A DNA stretch of 64,000 bases from Halobacterium sp. KA-4 (GTDB taxonomy: Archaea; Halobacteriota; Halobacteria; Halobacteriales; Halobacteriaceae): the NCBI RefSeq assembly GCF_021028995.1, contig NZ_JAJJZG010000010.1, positions 48,209 through 112,208 of the forward strand, written 5' to 3'. Below are positions 34,120-44,129 of this stretch, one piece after another (the stretch's first letter is position 1; each line of letters begins with the position of its first letter). A program made the position numbers and the translations under genes. The notes under the pieces were generated by a model. The model was not told where the DNA came from. It did not search any database and saw only the letters and a list, made by a program, of their open reading frames with translations.

Positions 34120-35940
34120 ATGTGTGGAATCATCGGCTACGTCGGCGAATCAGACGCACTGCCAATTCTGACGGACGGCCTGAAGAACCTGGAGTACCGC
34201 GGGTACGACTCCGCGGGCATCGCTTTGCGTGATGGTGAGGGAGACAGCCTCGACGTGTACAAGCGCGCCGGCGAAATCGACGCCCTCCGAGAGCATCTCC
34301 CCGAGAGTTCGGGCTCAACGACGGGCGTCGGGCACACCCGGTGGTCGACGCACGGCGAGCCGACGGACGCGAACGCACACCCCCACGCCGACGAATCTGG
34401 CGAGGTGGCCGTCGTCCACAACGGCATCATCGAGAACTACGACGAACTGAAGTCGGAACTCGAGGAGCGCGGCCACCAGTTCCTGAGCGAGACGGACACC
34501 GAAGTCGTCCCACACCTCGTCGAAGAAGAACTCGACGACGGGTACGACCTCCCCGACGCGGTCGAGCGCGTCGCGGACCGCCTCGAAGGGAGTTTCGCAC
34601 TCGGCGTCGTAAGCACGGACTTCGACGGTCTGGTCGCGATTCGGCAGGACAGCCCGCTGGTCGTCGGTATCGGCGACGAGGCAAACTTCATCGCTAGCGA
34701 CGTCACGGCGTTCATCGAGCACACTCGGAATGTGTGTTACCCCGAGGACGGTGACGTCGTCACCGTCACGGCGGACGAGGTCAGTTTCCGCCACGACGGC
34801 GAGGTCGTCGAACGGCCCGTCGACGAGGTCGAGTGGGAGGCCGAAGCTGCCGAGAAGGGGGGCTACGACCACTACATGCTCAAGGAGATTCACGAGCAGC
34901 CGCAGGCGCTTCGCCAGACGATTTCGGGGCGGCTCGACGAGATGGCGGGCGACGTCGACCTCGACATCGACCTCCCCGAGGAGTACGTCGCCTCGGTCGA
35001 AGAGATTCAAATCGTCGCGTGCGGAACGTCGTACCACGCGGGCCTGTACGCGAAGCGCCTCTTGGAGGAGTTCGCGGACGTTCGCGTCAACGTCGAAGTC
35101 GCCAGCGAGTACGAGTTCACCGGTGGTCGAGATCCGTGGCGGACGCTCGTTTTCGCGGTCACGCAGAGCGGCGAAACCGCGGACACGCTCTCCGCGATGC
35201 GGGCGGCTTCTCGTGCCGGCGCGCGGACGCTTGCGGTGACGAACACGGTCGGGTCGACTGCTGCACGTGAAGCCGACCACGCGTTGTACATTCGGGCCGG
35301 CCCCGAAATCGGTGTCGCAGCGACGAAGACGTTCTCCTCGCAGGTTGCGACGCTGTCGATGCTTTCGGTGTACTTCGGCCGCCAGCGTGGTTCGCTGTCA
35401 GTCGACCGCGCGCAGACGCTCTTGGAGCACATTCGTGGGCTCCCGGGCGCCATCCAGCAGCTCCTCGACCAGGAAAACGCCATCCGCGAGATTGCCGGTG
35501 AGTACGCTGACGGTGACGCGTTCTTCTTCGTCGGGCGGTATCTCGGCACTCCTGTCGCGTTGGAGGGTGCACTGAAGCTGAAGGAGATTGCGTACGTGCA
35601 CGCGGAGGGATTCGCTGCCGGAGAACTGAAACACGGGCCGCTGGCGTTGGTGACGCCGGAGACGCCCGTGCTAGCGGTGTTGACCGAGGGCGCGCGTCCA
35701 GACGAGACGCTGAACAACGTGAAGGAAGTCGAATCGCGCGGCGCGCCAGTCGTCGGGTTCTCGTCGTACGAGCGCGGCGAGAAGTACCTCGATACGGTCG
35801 TCGGCGTTCCGGAGCTCGGGTTGCTGGAGCCGTTAGTCGCGAACGCCGGGATGCAGTTGTTCGCGTATTATGTAGCCGATGGGATGGGGCGGGCGATTGA
35901 CAAGCCGCGGAACTTGGCGAAGAGCGTTACCGTGGAGTGA
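34120..35940 (+). CDS. glmS: Glutamine--fructose-6-phosphate aminotransferase GlmS
   Basis: The protein has 606 residues from the ATG at 34120, one base after the upstream stop. Cys2 (M-CGIIGYVG) is the glutaminase nucleophile; YRGYDSAG, HTRWSTHG and HNGIIENY complete the class II amidotransferase domain. Two SIS domains follow (VACGTSYHAGLYAKRL and FFVGRYLGTPVALEGALKLKE), ending NLAKSVTVE. It makes glucosamine-6-phosphate from fructose-6-phosphate, feeding UDP-GlcNAc to the glycan pathway. It is the last gene of the operator-2 operon. Confidence 0.94.
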   Translation: MCGIIGYVGESDALPILTDGLKNLEYRGYDSAGIALRDGEGDSLDVYKRAGEIDALREHLPESSGSTTGVGHTRWSTHGEPTDANAHPHADESGEVAVVHNGIIENYDELKSELEERGHQFLSETDTEVVPHLVEEELDDGYDLPDAVERVADRLEGSFALGVVSTDFDGLVAIRQDSPLVVGIGDEANFIASDVTAFIEHTRNVCYPEDGDVVTVTADEVSFRHDGEVVERPVDEVEWEAEAAEKGGYDHYMLKEIHEQPQALRQTISGRLDEMAGDVDLDIDLPEEYVASVEEIQIVACGTSYHAGLYAKRLLEEFADVRVNVEVASEYEFTGGRDPWRTLVFAVTQSGETADTLSAMRAASRAGARTLAVTNTVGSTAAREADHALYIRAGPEIGVAATKTFSSQVATLSMLSVYFGRQRGSLSVDRAQTLLEHIRGLPGAIQQLLDQENAIREIAGEYADGDAFFFVGRYLGTPVALEGALKLKEIAYVHAEGFAAGELKHGPLALVTPETPVLAVLTEGARPDETLNNVKEVESRGAPVVGFSSYERGEKYLDTVVGVPELGLLEPLVANAGMQLFAYYVADGMGRAIDKPRNLAKSVTVE

Positions 35941-35971
35941 GAGTTCTGCGGTTTACTGTCGAACGGCAGGT

Positions 35972-36955
<984 letters not shown>

Positions 36956-36969
36956 GGCCGTGGGTTCGT

Positions 36970-37728
36970 TTAGGCTTCTTTTGTCGTTTCTGATTCCGAC
37001 TCCGACGACTCTAGATTTTCGTTTGAGAGCCGTTCCTCAGCACGCTCACGGTCCTCGGGGTATCCGACGTCGATACGCCAGCCGTCCAGTCGGATCGCGT
37101 CGATGGTGCGGCCGGATTGAATCAGCAAGTCGATGGCATCTGGAAGCTCGTACTCGCCGCGGTCGGAGGGTTGGACTAGGTGGCACGCGTGGAAGATGGC
37201 GGGACTGAACGTGTAGAACCCAGTCATCACTAGATTCGATGGCGGATCTTCAGGTTTTTCGACAACGCGAACGATTTCGCCGTATTCGTTCGTGTCACAC
37301 ACGCCGTACCGGGACGCCTCCTCCATCGGGACCTCCTCGACGAGGAATGCTGCGTCTGTCCGGGTCTCTTCCTGCCGGTTCACTACGTCGCCCAGGTTTC
37401 CTCGGAAGATGTTGTCCCCGAGCATGAGGACGAAGTCGTCGTCGACGTGTGGTTCGGCCTGGAGCAAAGCGTGTGCGAGTCCAAGCTGCTCGCGCTGATG
37501 GGCGTACGTGATGGGGCGTCCGCGGTACTCGTCGCCGTAGCGCTCGATGATTTTCTCCTTCATATAGCCGACTACGACTACGAACTCGTCGACACCGACA
37601 TCGATGAGGTTATCGAAGACATCCTCGATGAGAGTTTTGTCGTTTACTTCGACGAGGACCTTCGGTTTGTCGTCGGTAAGGGGCTGGAGTCGGGTTCCTT
37701 TGCCCGCGGCGAGGACGACGCCTTTCAT
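36970..37728 (-). CDS. aglF: UTP--glucose-1-phosphate uridylyltransferase AglF
   Basis: The protein has 252 residues. The nucleotidyltransferase motif (VVLAAGKGTRLQPLTDDKPKVL) and sugar-binding strands (MLGDNIFRGNL; VVEKPEDPPSNLVMTG) are present. In Haloferax, AglF makes the UDP-glucose used by AglM to build glucuronate. A Ser/Glu-rich tail (about residues 236-252) follows the domain. The upstream region is AT-rich (ATAAATAGGA near 37740), serving as promoter, and an IS6 element is inserted 49 nt upstream. Confidence 0.85.
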   Translation of the reverse strand: MKGVVLAAGKGTRLQPLTDDKPKVLVEVNDKTLIEDVFDNLIDVGVDEFVVVVGYMKEKIIERYGDEYRGRPITYAHQREQLGLAHALLQAEPHVDDDFVLMLGDNIFRGNLGDVVNRQEETRTDAAFLVEEVPMEEASRYGVCDTNEYGEIVRVVEKPEDPPSNLVMTGFYTFSPAIFHACHLVQPSDRGEYELPDAIDLLIQSGRTIDAIRLDGWRIDVGYPEDRERAEERLSNENLESSESESETTKEA

Positions 37729-37777
37729 TTGTTGAAATCATAAATAGGAACAATATAAAACCTTGCTATCTACCTAG

Positions 37778-38474
37778 GGTAGTGTTCAGATAAGCTGATT
37801 CCATGCGAAGCTGAACGATCCGAGCCAGTCGTCGGCGGTTTCTGCTTCGGCGTTGCTGAAACAGTTTGAGAAACAGAGTGTCCGTCGTTTTATCTCTCGA
37901 AAAACACGTTCGACAGCGTTCCGATTTCCATGTTTCTCGTATCTGAAATCGTAGCCGTGGCGGTGACACGCATCTTGCAACGAGTGCGAGCCATTGACGA
38001 GAAACACAGCGTCTTCGACGTCGTGTTTCTCGGAGAGTTCAGCGAGAAACGAATGAGCGAGAACCTTCGTAGTCGTTGTTTCAAGCTTTGTATGGAGTAA
38101 TTCGTTTGTTTCAGGATCGACAGCGGCGTACAGCCAGTACTGCTCGTCGTTGAGTTGGATCACAGTCTCGTCGACCGCGACATGATCCGGAGACCGACCA
38201 GAGTCAGGCTGTAGATCGGCCTTGTGAACCCAATTATGAACGGTGGACCGAGCACGCTCGACACCAAATATCTCAAGAATAGAGACAGTATTTGAAAGCG
38301 ATAGTCCAGCAAGATGCAGTTGAATACTGAGCTTCATCAGCAGCTGCGGTGTCGCTTCTCGTTCCACAAAGTCTAACTCGATCTGGTCGATACAACCGTT
38401 GAGGCTAGCGTTCTCCGCCATGGACACGCAGAAAACGCTACGCCTCACCTTTCAATCCTTATCTGAACACCGCC
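37778..38474 (-). mobile_element. IS6-family insertion sequence with 8-bp target duplication
   Basis: This 697-bp element has terminal inverted repeats GTGTTCAGATAAG (left 37782-37794) and its complement (right 38458-38470), each with an outer GG-N2. It is flanked by the perfect direct repeat CTACCTAG at 37770-37777 and 38475-38482. It contains one transposase gene on the minus strand. The intact ends and duplication show a simple, fairly recent insertion between aglF and the AT-rich glycan block. Confidence 0.9.
37786..38421 (-). CDS. IS6-family transposase, catalytic Asp changed to Asn
   Basis: The protein has 211 residues from the ATG at 38421. It has a helix-turn-helix-like region (FGVERARSTVHNWVHKADLQ) and an IS6 DDE domain: D84 in VAVDETVI, E171 in NRNAVERVFREIKRR. 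The second catalytic position, normally VDG, reads LVNGSHSLQ (N143, codon AAT at 37993-37995). A single GAT-to-AAT change would explain it. The enzyme is otherwise full length, but probably inactive for strand transfer. Confidence 0.88.
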   Translation of the reverse strand: MAENASLNGCIDQIELDFVEREATPQLLMKLSIQLHLAGLSLSNTVSILEIFGVERARSTVHNWVHKADLQPDSGRSPDHVAVDETVIQLNDEQYWLYAAVDPETNELLHTKLETTTTKVLAHSFLAELSEKHDVEDAVFLVNGSHSLQDACHRHGYDFRYEKHGNRNAVERVFREIKRRTLCFSNCFSNAEAETADDWLGSFSFAWNQLI

Positions 38475-38523
38475 CTACCTAGCGAAACAGTCTTACCCTT
38501 CGTGAGGCGAAATCATCAGTAAG

Positions 38524-39306
38524 TTGCAGATACCATATCTGATTAAACGCCGCTACCATCATGGTGGAATCCGGGCAGTTGCAGCAGCTATCCCCCGGTT
38601 CATCCTTAAACCAATACTGCTCCGATATCGGAAGTTGAAAGACCGGCTGTCATCCACAGACTACCAGAATCAGGACGGGATCAAAGTCGATACGAGCAAC
38701 CCCTTCGTCAGACAAATAGACTCACTGTACCTCGGAAATTATGAAGAGCAAGAAATCACCCTCATCAAGCGCTATTTACCGGGAGATATTTCTGTTATCG
38801 AATTAGGTTCGGGAATTGGATATACTAGTTGTTATATCAACCAGAAGTTAGATCCCAACACAAAGCACGTGACGATAGAAGCAAACCCGGATTTAATCCC
38901 CTTAATTGAAAGACACCGGAGTTTGAATAACGCGACATTCGACATTCAAAATGCCGCGTATGTTCCGAATGAAGACACAACAACGTTCGCTTCTGGGGAC
39001 CATTTCTTGACCGGGAACACCCATAGCCGAGGTGTAGAAGTAACGGAGGTAGCAGGAATCAGCCTTGACGAGATATGCCAAACTGAGGGGATAGAGTCGT
39101 TCTTCTTGGTTGCCGATATTGAAGGTGCAGAAATTGAACTGATTGAACAGGAAGCTGAGTTACTTAGAGAAAGATGCCGGGGGATAATTGTAGAGTTCCA
39201 CCCGGACATCGACAGTCCAACTGCGGCTAGAAAGAAACTTAATGAGCTGCGATTCAGACAAATAACAAGTATTGATGATGTCGAAGTCTATCGTAGAGAG
39301 GATTAG
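38524..39306 (+). CDS. FkbM-family methyltransferase
   Basis: The protein has 260 residues. The SAM-binding motif is VIELGSGIGYTSCYI, followed by VTIEANPDLIPLIERH. The FkbM-type ending contains SFFLVADIEGAEIELIEQEAELL and IIVEFHPDI. Such enzymes O-methylate sugars or glycolipids. The start is a TTG at 38524, since an in-frame stop lies upstream and no ATG fits. The codons are AT-richer than in the core genes, as in the following two genes, suggesting transfer. It ends next to the convergent glycosyltransferase. Confidence 0.83.
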   Translation: MQIPYLIKRRYHHGGIRAVAAAIPRFILKPILLRYRKLKDRLSSTDYQNQDGIKVDTSNPFVRQIDSLYLGNYEEQEITLIKRYLPGDISVIELGSGIGYTSCYINQKLDPNTKHVTIEANPDLIPLIERHRSLNNATFDIQNAAYVPNEDTTTFASGDHFLTGNTHSRGVEVTEVAGISLDEICQTEGIESFFLVADIEGAEIELIEQEAELLRERCRGIIVEFHPDIDSPTAARKKLNELRFRQITSIDDVEVYRRED

Positions 39307-40401
39307 TCAGACTAATTCGCGATAGAGATCCCGATATCGTTTTACGACGTTCTCGATAGAGTACCGATCCGCCCTTTTCCTGCCCCGTTCCACTAATGAT
39401 GCACGTTGATCTGCATCTGTGAGGACATCGCTAAGCACTTTTGATAGTGACTGAGGATCGTCAACCCGGTGAAATCGGGCAGCCCCTTCGAACGGAGTTG
39501 TAAATTCGTCGATGTCAGAGAATATACACGGGACTCCAATACTAAGTGCCTCAAGTGCGGCCGCACTAAATCCCTCCCATCGGGAGGGCATCACATATGC
39601 ATCGGATTCGGCCATCATACTATAGACATTACTCCGATCTATTTTTCCGAGGAAGTGTATCGAATCATTAACGCCAAGATTCTTCGCGAGAGACTTCAAA
39701 TCAGACTGTAGTGGGCCGTCGCCAGCGATTGCTGCCTCCACGGAGATACTGGGCTGAAGTTGCGAAATAGCCCTGATAAGTGTGTCTAGTCCCTTTTGTT
39801 TGGCCAATCTTCCTGCATTCGAGATCAAGTACGCATCTGTGTCAATATCCACACAGTCGTGAACGCTCCACTCTTGGTTTCGGCTCTCTTCTACTCTATT
39901 CAAGTTTACGCCGTTATGAATGACGCGGATATTATCACAAAAGAATCGTTCCCAGGAATAAATAGAATTGACAACTGTTTCCGAGACACAAGTTATCTCG
40001 TTTACAAGGCTGTTTGTAATCGCATTTGCGACAAGGCCCTTAGTAGTGAATCCGTCGTGATTATTCTGTTCGGTGGATATAATGGGTGTCCCTTGAAGAT
40101 AAGCGATAGGCTTCGCAAACGTTCCCGAATGGTTGTGATGTGTCTGAATGATATCATATTGGGATAATATCTGGCGTGCCGTTTGAATTGACGTAACATC
40201 AGCTCCCACCGAATTATTTGGAGCACCAATATCGTGAACTTGAATCAGGTCCATACCGTTAAATGGCTCAACATTAAACCAAGCCAGAATATCTGCTTGT
40301 ATATCTGTATGCTTTACAAGCCCTGTAGCGATGTCTGCAGGGACACTTGTTGTTGAGACTGCATTTACCACGTGACAGACACGAATAGTATCATCTCCCA
40401 T
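39307..40401 (-). CDS. GT4-family glycosyltransferase
   Basis: The protein has 364 residues from the ATG at 40401 (M-GDDTIRVCHVVNAVS). It has a GT-B fold: an N-terminal domain with ILSQYDIIQTHHNHSG, and a C-terminal domain with ISNAGRLAKQKGLDTLIRAIS and the retaining GT4 signature MPSRWEGFSAAALEALSIGVP. It transfers a sugar from a nucleotide donor to a lipid-linked glycan; neither is known. Low G+C and relaxed codon use set it apart from aglJ or aglB. The upstream in-frame extension to 40491 overlaps the next promoter and is unlikely. Confidence 0.85.
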   Translation of the reverse strand: MGDDTIRVCHVVNAVSTTSVPADIATGLVKHTDIQADILAWFNVEPFNGMDLIQVHDIGAPNNSVGADVTSIQTARQILSQYDIIQTHHNHSGTFAKPIAYLQGTPIISTEQNNHDGFTTKGLVANAITNSLVNEITCVSETVVNSIYSWERFFCDNIRVIHNGVNLNRVEESRNQEWSVHDCVDIDTDAYLISNAGRLAKQKGLDTLIRAISQLQPSISVEAAIAGDGPLQSDLKSLAKNLGVNDSIHFLGKIDRSNVYSMMAESDAYVMPSRWEGFSAAALEALSIGVPCIFSDIDEFTTPFEGAARFHRVDDPQSLSKVLSDVLTDADQRASLVERGRKRADRYSIENVVKRYRDLYRELV

Positions 40402-40479
40402 AGTACTAATATTTGATAGGGGTTGATATATGATTCGGAAAACCGAAAATTGTTTAATCAGTATTTCCGATGGAATACT

Positions 40480-41424
40480 ATGGCTAATCATAGCGTCCTA
40501 GTTACTGGTAGTAGTGGAACTGTCGGAACCAGATTAGTACAACGACTGCTTAAACAGGATTATATCGTCCATGGAGTCGACATAAACCCAAATCCATGGT
40601 CGGAACGCGTTGACGATGTCACGAGGACTATCGACCTCTGCGACCCCACAAGTCTCGACAAACTTCCTGAAGATGTTGATACTGTCATTCACTTGGCCGC
40701 CCATGCTCGGGTGCATCAATTAGTTGAAGACCCACGCCGTGCGCAAGAGAACGTAGATATGACGTTCAACGTATTAGAGTATGCTCGTCAAACGGGCGTC
40801 TCGAACGTCATCTTCAGCAGCAGCCGCGAAGTATATGGTAACGGTGATGATATAATTTCGTCGGAGTCAGATACATTCGCTGATGAGTGTGAAAGTCCAT
40901 ATACAGCAAGTAAAATAAGTGGGGAAGCACTAGTTAAGTCATACCAGAACTGCTATGGAATAAATAGCAGTATCCTCCGTTTCTCGAACGTTTATGGAAA
41001 GTTTGACGCGTCAGACCGGGTTGTTCCATTATTTATTGCACAAGCATCGAATGGACAAGATTTGACTATCTACGGAAACGAAAAGGTTCTTGACTTCACG
41101 TATATTGAAGATTGTGTAGATGGAATATATAAGGTGTTAGATAATTTCTCCAAATCACAGGGAATGACGTTTAATATTGCTTCTGGTGAGGGGGCATCTC
41201 TAGTTGATCTTGCGGAGATAGTGGTGGACAAGGTAGGCGCCGATAGTGCTATTCACGTCGAGCCAAGCCGAACAGGTGAGATTGCACGGTACGTAGCTGA
41301 CATTAGCAAAGCACAGAAAGTGCTCGGTTATCAGCCCTCGTTCTCGTTCGAAGAAGGGATCGAAGAAACTGTAAACTGGTATATAAATAACGATCACCTG
41401 TTCGAAGAAGTTCTAACCAAATAG
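40480..41424 (+). CDS. NAD-dependent sugar epimerase/dehydratase
   Basis: The protein has 314 residues from the ATG at 40480. It is an extended SDR with VLVTGSSGTVGTRLVQRLL, VIHLAAHARVHQL, FSSSREVYGNGDD and a catalytic pair in SPYTASKISGEALV. It probably changes the configuration of a UDP-sugar for the AT-rich glycan block. It is divergent from the GT4 gene, with a 78-nt shared promoter region. Codon usage is AT-rich like its neighbours. Confidence 0.86.
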   Translation: MANHSVLVTGSSGTVGTRLVQRLLKQDYIVHGVDINPNPWSERVDDVTRTIDLCDPTSLDKLPEDVDTVIHLAAHARVHQLVEDPRRAQENVDMTFNVLEYARQTGVSNVIFSSSREVYGNGDDIISSESDTFADECESPYTASKISGEALVKSYQNCYGINSSILRFSNVYGKFDASDRVVPLFIAQASNGQDLTIYGNEKVLDFTYIEDCVDGIYKVLDNFSKSQGMTFNIASGEGASLVDLAEIVVDKVGADSAIHVEPSRTGEIARYVADISKAQKVLGYQPSFSFEEGIEETVNWYINNDHLFEEVLTK

Positions 41425-41719
41425 GCTCTTACAGACGCTCGTGCGAAGTGAATCAACAAGCTCTTGTTTGGGTTCTATGTGCTGCCCCGACTTAAATGAT
41501 TATCCACGGATAGACGTTGAACTCAACGTATCGGTCACTTCGGCGGCACATCAAGCAGTTCGACAGAATCCTTGATGTCCGGCCATCGGTCTCGTTGTCC
41601 GGGTCAAGATTGACGACATCTATGTGACTACGGGTATGGAATCAACGCATCTGGATACCGCTATCTGAGTATGGATCAGAGCAAGTTATTGTGAACTATT
41701 CTGGTGGATGCATCGTCCG
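41425..41719 (+). pseudogene. Probable transposase remnant (IS1595-like?)
   Basis: No intact gene. One plus-strand frame at about 41595-41650 reads VRVKIDDIYVTTGMES, resembling the first catalytic strand (RIDEVYVTAG) of IS1595-type transposases, and is interrupted by stops on both sides. The rest is AT-rich and unassigned. It is probably the debris of an old insertion in the glycan island. Confidence 0.3.
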
Positions 41720-42658
41720 CTACGCGATGTACCCGAGTTGATTCAGACGGTCAGACACGATATCCTCGTCAAGGTCTGTCGTTGACACAGGTGTTTCAGC
41801 CACTACTTCACGCCGCTGGCCAGGAATCACGAACCACGGAACACGAACTAGACTGTCGGCATAGATTTGCGGCGGATGACCGTAGCCTCGGCAGGGTACT
41901 GGCCCGATCCAGTCACCGATGAGATTGCCATGGTCACTACTTAATACCGTCTGACCATCAAGATCTAAAATAAGCTGTTCAACCTCATTAACCACCCGCT
42001 CAAGATTTTCACGGTACCCGCGCCAAACATCTGATTTCGTCACTCCGTCTAGCCGAAACTGCAATTTCACCCAAATATCGCCGTTCGATTCCCCTTCTCC
42101 GCCCTTCTCACTGGGCGGACTAATACCACCCTGGGGAAGTTGCTGTCCAAATTCGCCGATAAATGGATAGTGAGGCTGCATGAAATGTGCAAGTATCCGC
42201 TTTTGGGGATATTCCTTATGCGCGTCACGGATAGCATCAGCCATCACGTCTGGGGGTACGGTCTCCAACTCAACATCCCAGCCATCGTCAAGGAGATTGA
42301 TGGTAGTATAAAACGTTTCATCCGGTATCTCCGTGAAATACGGATTTGCCGTAACATACACTGTGTCGTGGTACTGCTCGCCAGTAAATGTCGATGTGAG
42401 GAAGTCGTTGCTACTACTACCGACTGAAATCCGCGGTTCAAGAGTGCCGTCAAGATCAATAGTAGATTTGAAGAGGTCATAACGGCACCCATCCAGCAAA
42501 AAAAGATTATCCCATGACTCATCCATGATGGAGCCGTGGTCGGAGTGCCCTCGCCACTTATAATAGCGCTGGTTCAACGTCATGCCGAACTGGTGGTAGA
42601 CGCCGGGTAGTGCCTGTGGGTTTCGAAGCAGAGTAAGCGCATTTGAGAGATTATACAT
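41720..42658 (-). CDS. Sulfatase-like (alkaline phosphatase superfamily) protein
   Basis: The protein has 312 residues. NLFLLDGCRYDLFKS provides the first metal-binding Asp and the position where sulfatases carry Cys or Ser; here the following residues are CRYD. Later it has LSSDHGNLIGD and RGYGHPPQIYADSLVRVPW, the second metal-binding set. Such proteins in haloarchaeal glycan loci may move or remove sulfate or phosphate groups. There is no signal peptide, so it is probably cytoplasmic. AT-rich codons match the island. Substrate unknown. Confidence 0.75.
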   Translation of the reverse strand: MYNLSNALTLLRNPQALPGVYHQFGMTLNQRYYKWRGHSDHGSIMDESWDNLFLLDGCRYDLFKSTIDLDGTLEPRISVGSSSNDFLTSTFTGEQYHDTVYVTANPYFTEIPDETFYTTINLLDDGWDVELETVPPDVMADAIRDAHKEYPQKRILAHFMQPHYPFIGEFGQQLPQGGISPPSEKGGEGESNGDIWVKLQFRLDGVTKSDVWRGYRENLERVVNEVEQLILDLDGQTVLSSDHGNLIGDWIGPVPCRGYGHPPQIYADSLVRVPWFVIPGQRREVVAETPVSTTDLDEDIVSDRLNQLGYIA

Positions 42659-43099
42659 TTAGTTCCTACATATATTTGGCCCGATATAGGTTTTTGGTTT
42701 TCCCGGATTCGTTATGTAGTTCCACAAATTAGGAGGACCAGTAATGGTATTATTGACTACGCGTGATATATTGTGTGTTTAACCAAAAGAGAATATTAAG
42801 TCATGATTAATTATACTGGGCGCTTTTGACCTTACTGGAGAGTATGAGGACGACGCCCGTGTCGTAGTGTTCCCTTCGTTGTGTTACTCCACGACTGCTT
42901 CTGTGCGTAGTTTCTCAATCACCTCAAAATGGATCCTCCCCTGAAATATAATTTTAATGACACCGTATTTTTCATAGGTCTCAGCGCTACTGCTTTGATT
43001 TAAGATACAGGAATTGGCAGGATATCAAACATGAGTTTTGAGAGATTCTCTACTCGGAGTATATTGGTTATATCGTGTTTTGTTTCTGGTTTATTTATT
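42659..43099. other. AT-rich intergenic region
   Basis: These 441 bp are clearly AT-rich (for example around 42780-42830 and 42945-42965) and hold no reading frame, hairpin or RNA gene that I can support. Parts should act as the promoter of the sulfatase-like gene to the left. It marks the right edge of the AT-rich island. Confidence 0.5.
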
Positions 43100-44074
43100 T
43101 CACATATATCCTAGGTCTTCAAGCTGTTCACGGACTGCCTCACCACTTTCGTGAGATCGCTCTGGTCGCTCACGCGCACTTGGAGTATAGTCATCACGAT
43201 CAAGTGTTTCCTCAACCGCGGCATGAATGTCCGTCACAGACTTAATGCCCTCGATAATTTCAGAGTTAGTAGCGGCCACAATCGCTTCTTCAGTATGGAG
43301 GCCGCCCTGTAGTCCGTGGTCACTGACTAGCAAGAGGTCATCTTCGGAGTTGAGGTCGCCGACAAGTTCACCAACGAAGTCGTCCATCTCATTATAGGCG
43401 TCGCGCTGGAGGCCAGGATCATCGTAGGAGACGTGCCCGATTAGGTCAAGCGCACTCGTGTAACCGAAGACGAGCTCGTACTGGCGACTTCGGAGTGCGC
43501 GCCGCGTCCGTGCAATCCGGACCATCCCCATCTCCATACACTGCTCGTAGAACTCGACCGGGTCGGCGGACGTATGTCCACCCGTCGCATCGGAATCGCG
43601 CTCAAAAAGATCGCCCATGCGCTGTCTCAAGAGATGTTCGCGGTCCTCATCGTCCGGGTTCACGACGTAGTTTGGCACACCGATTGCCTTCGCCTTTCGA
43701 CCGTCAAACACCGTCGAGAGGTCATGTTCCTCGTAGTATGTCGCGTGCTCACGGAAGGCGTCCTCGCTCGTGTTCGTGAGAAGCCACGCGCCGATGCGGG
43801 ACTGAATCTCTTTAGGGAGGAGGTGATCTGCCGCACGACTCCCAGCGCGGAGAAGTGGGTTCTCCCAGGCGACGCCGTCATCAAGTTGCAGGCCATGCTC
43901 AGAAGGAGGTAACCCTGTGATGATTGTTGGCCAGAGTTCGTGTGTGCTTGGTTCGCCAGCAACACTTACGATGGTCTCGATAGATTTGTACGCGCCAAGG
44001 GTAAGGTTTGAGTGTACATCTGAATCGACGAGTTCCGGGTCAAGGGCGTCGATTCCGAGAACGACGAGGGTCAT
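43100..44074 (-). CDS. Alkaline phosphatase superfamily protein (phosphodiesterase-like)
   Basis: The protein has 324 residues from the ATG at 44074 (M-TLVVLGIDALDPELVD). It has the metal-binding GIDALDPELV strand, ELWPTIITGLPPSEHGL with the usual nucleophile position (T), and a second metal site in LLLVSDHGLQGGLHTEEA. It resembles the type I phosphodiesterase/nucleotide pyrophosphatase group. No signal peptide. It is in line with the flippase gene upstream (56-nt gap), so probably a glycan-modifying enzyme; its substrate is not known. Confidence 0.78.
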   Translation of the reverse strand: MTLVVLGIDALDPELVDSDVHSNLTLGAYKSIETIVSVAGEPSTHELWPTIITGLPPSEHGLQLDDGVAWENPLLRAGSRAADHLLPKEIQSRIGAWLLTNTSEDAFREHATYYEEHDLSTVFDGRKAKAIGVPNYVVNPDDEDREHLLRQRMGDLFERDSDATGGHTSADPVEFYEQCMEMGMVRIARTRRALRSRQYELVFGYTSALDLIGHVSYDDPGLQRDAYNEMDDFVGELVGDLNSEDDLLLVSDHGLQGGLHTEEAIVAATNSEIIEGIKSVTDIHAAVEETLDRDDYTPSARERPERSHESGEAVREQLEDLGYM

Positions 44075-44129
44075 GTATATATATATGGCAGGCAGTGCCG
44101 TTAATGCTTTCTGCCTGTACTTGGAGTCG

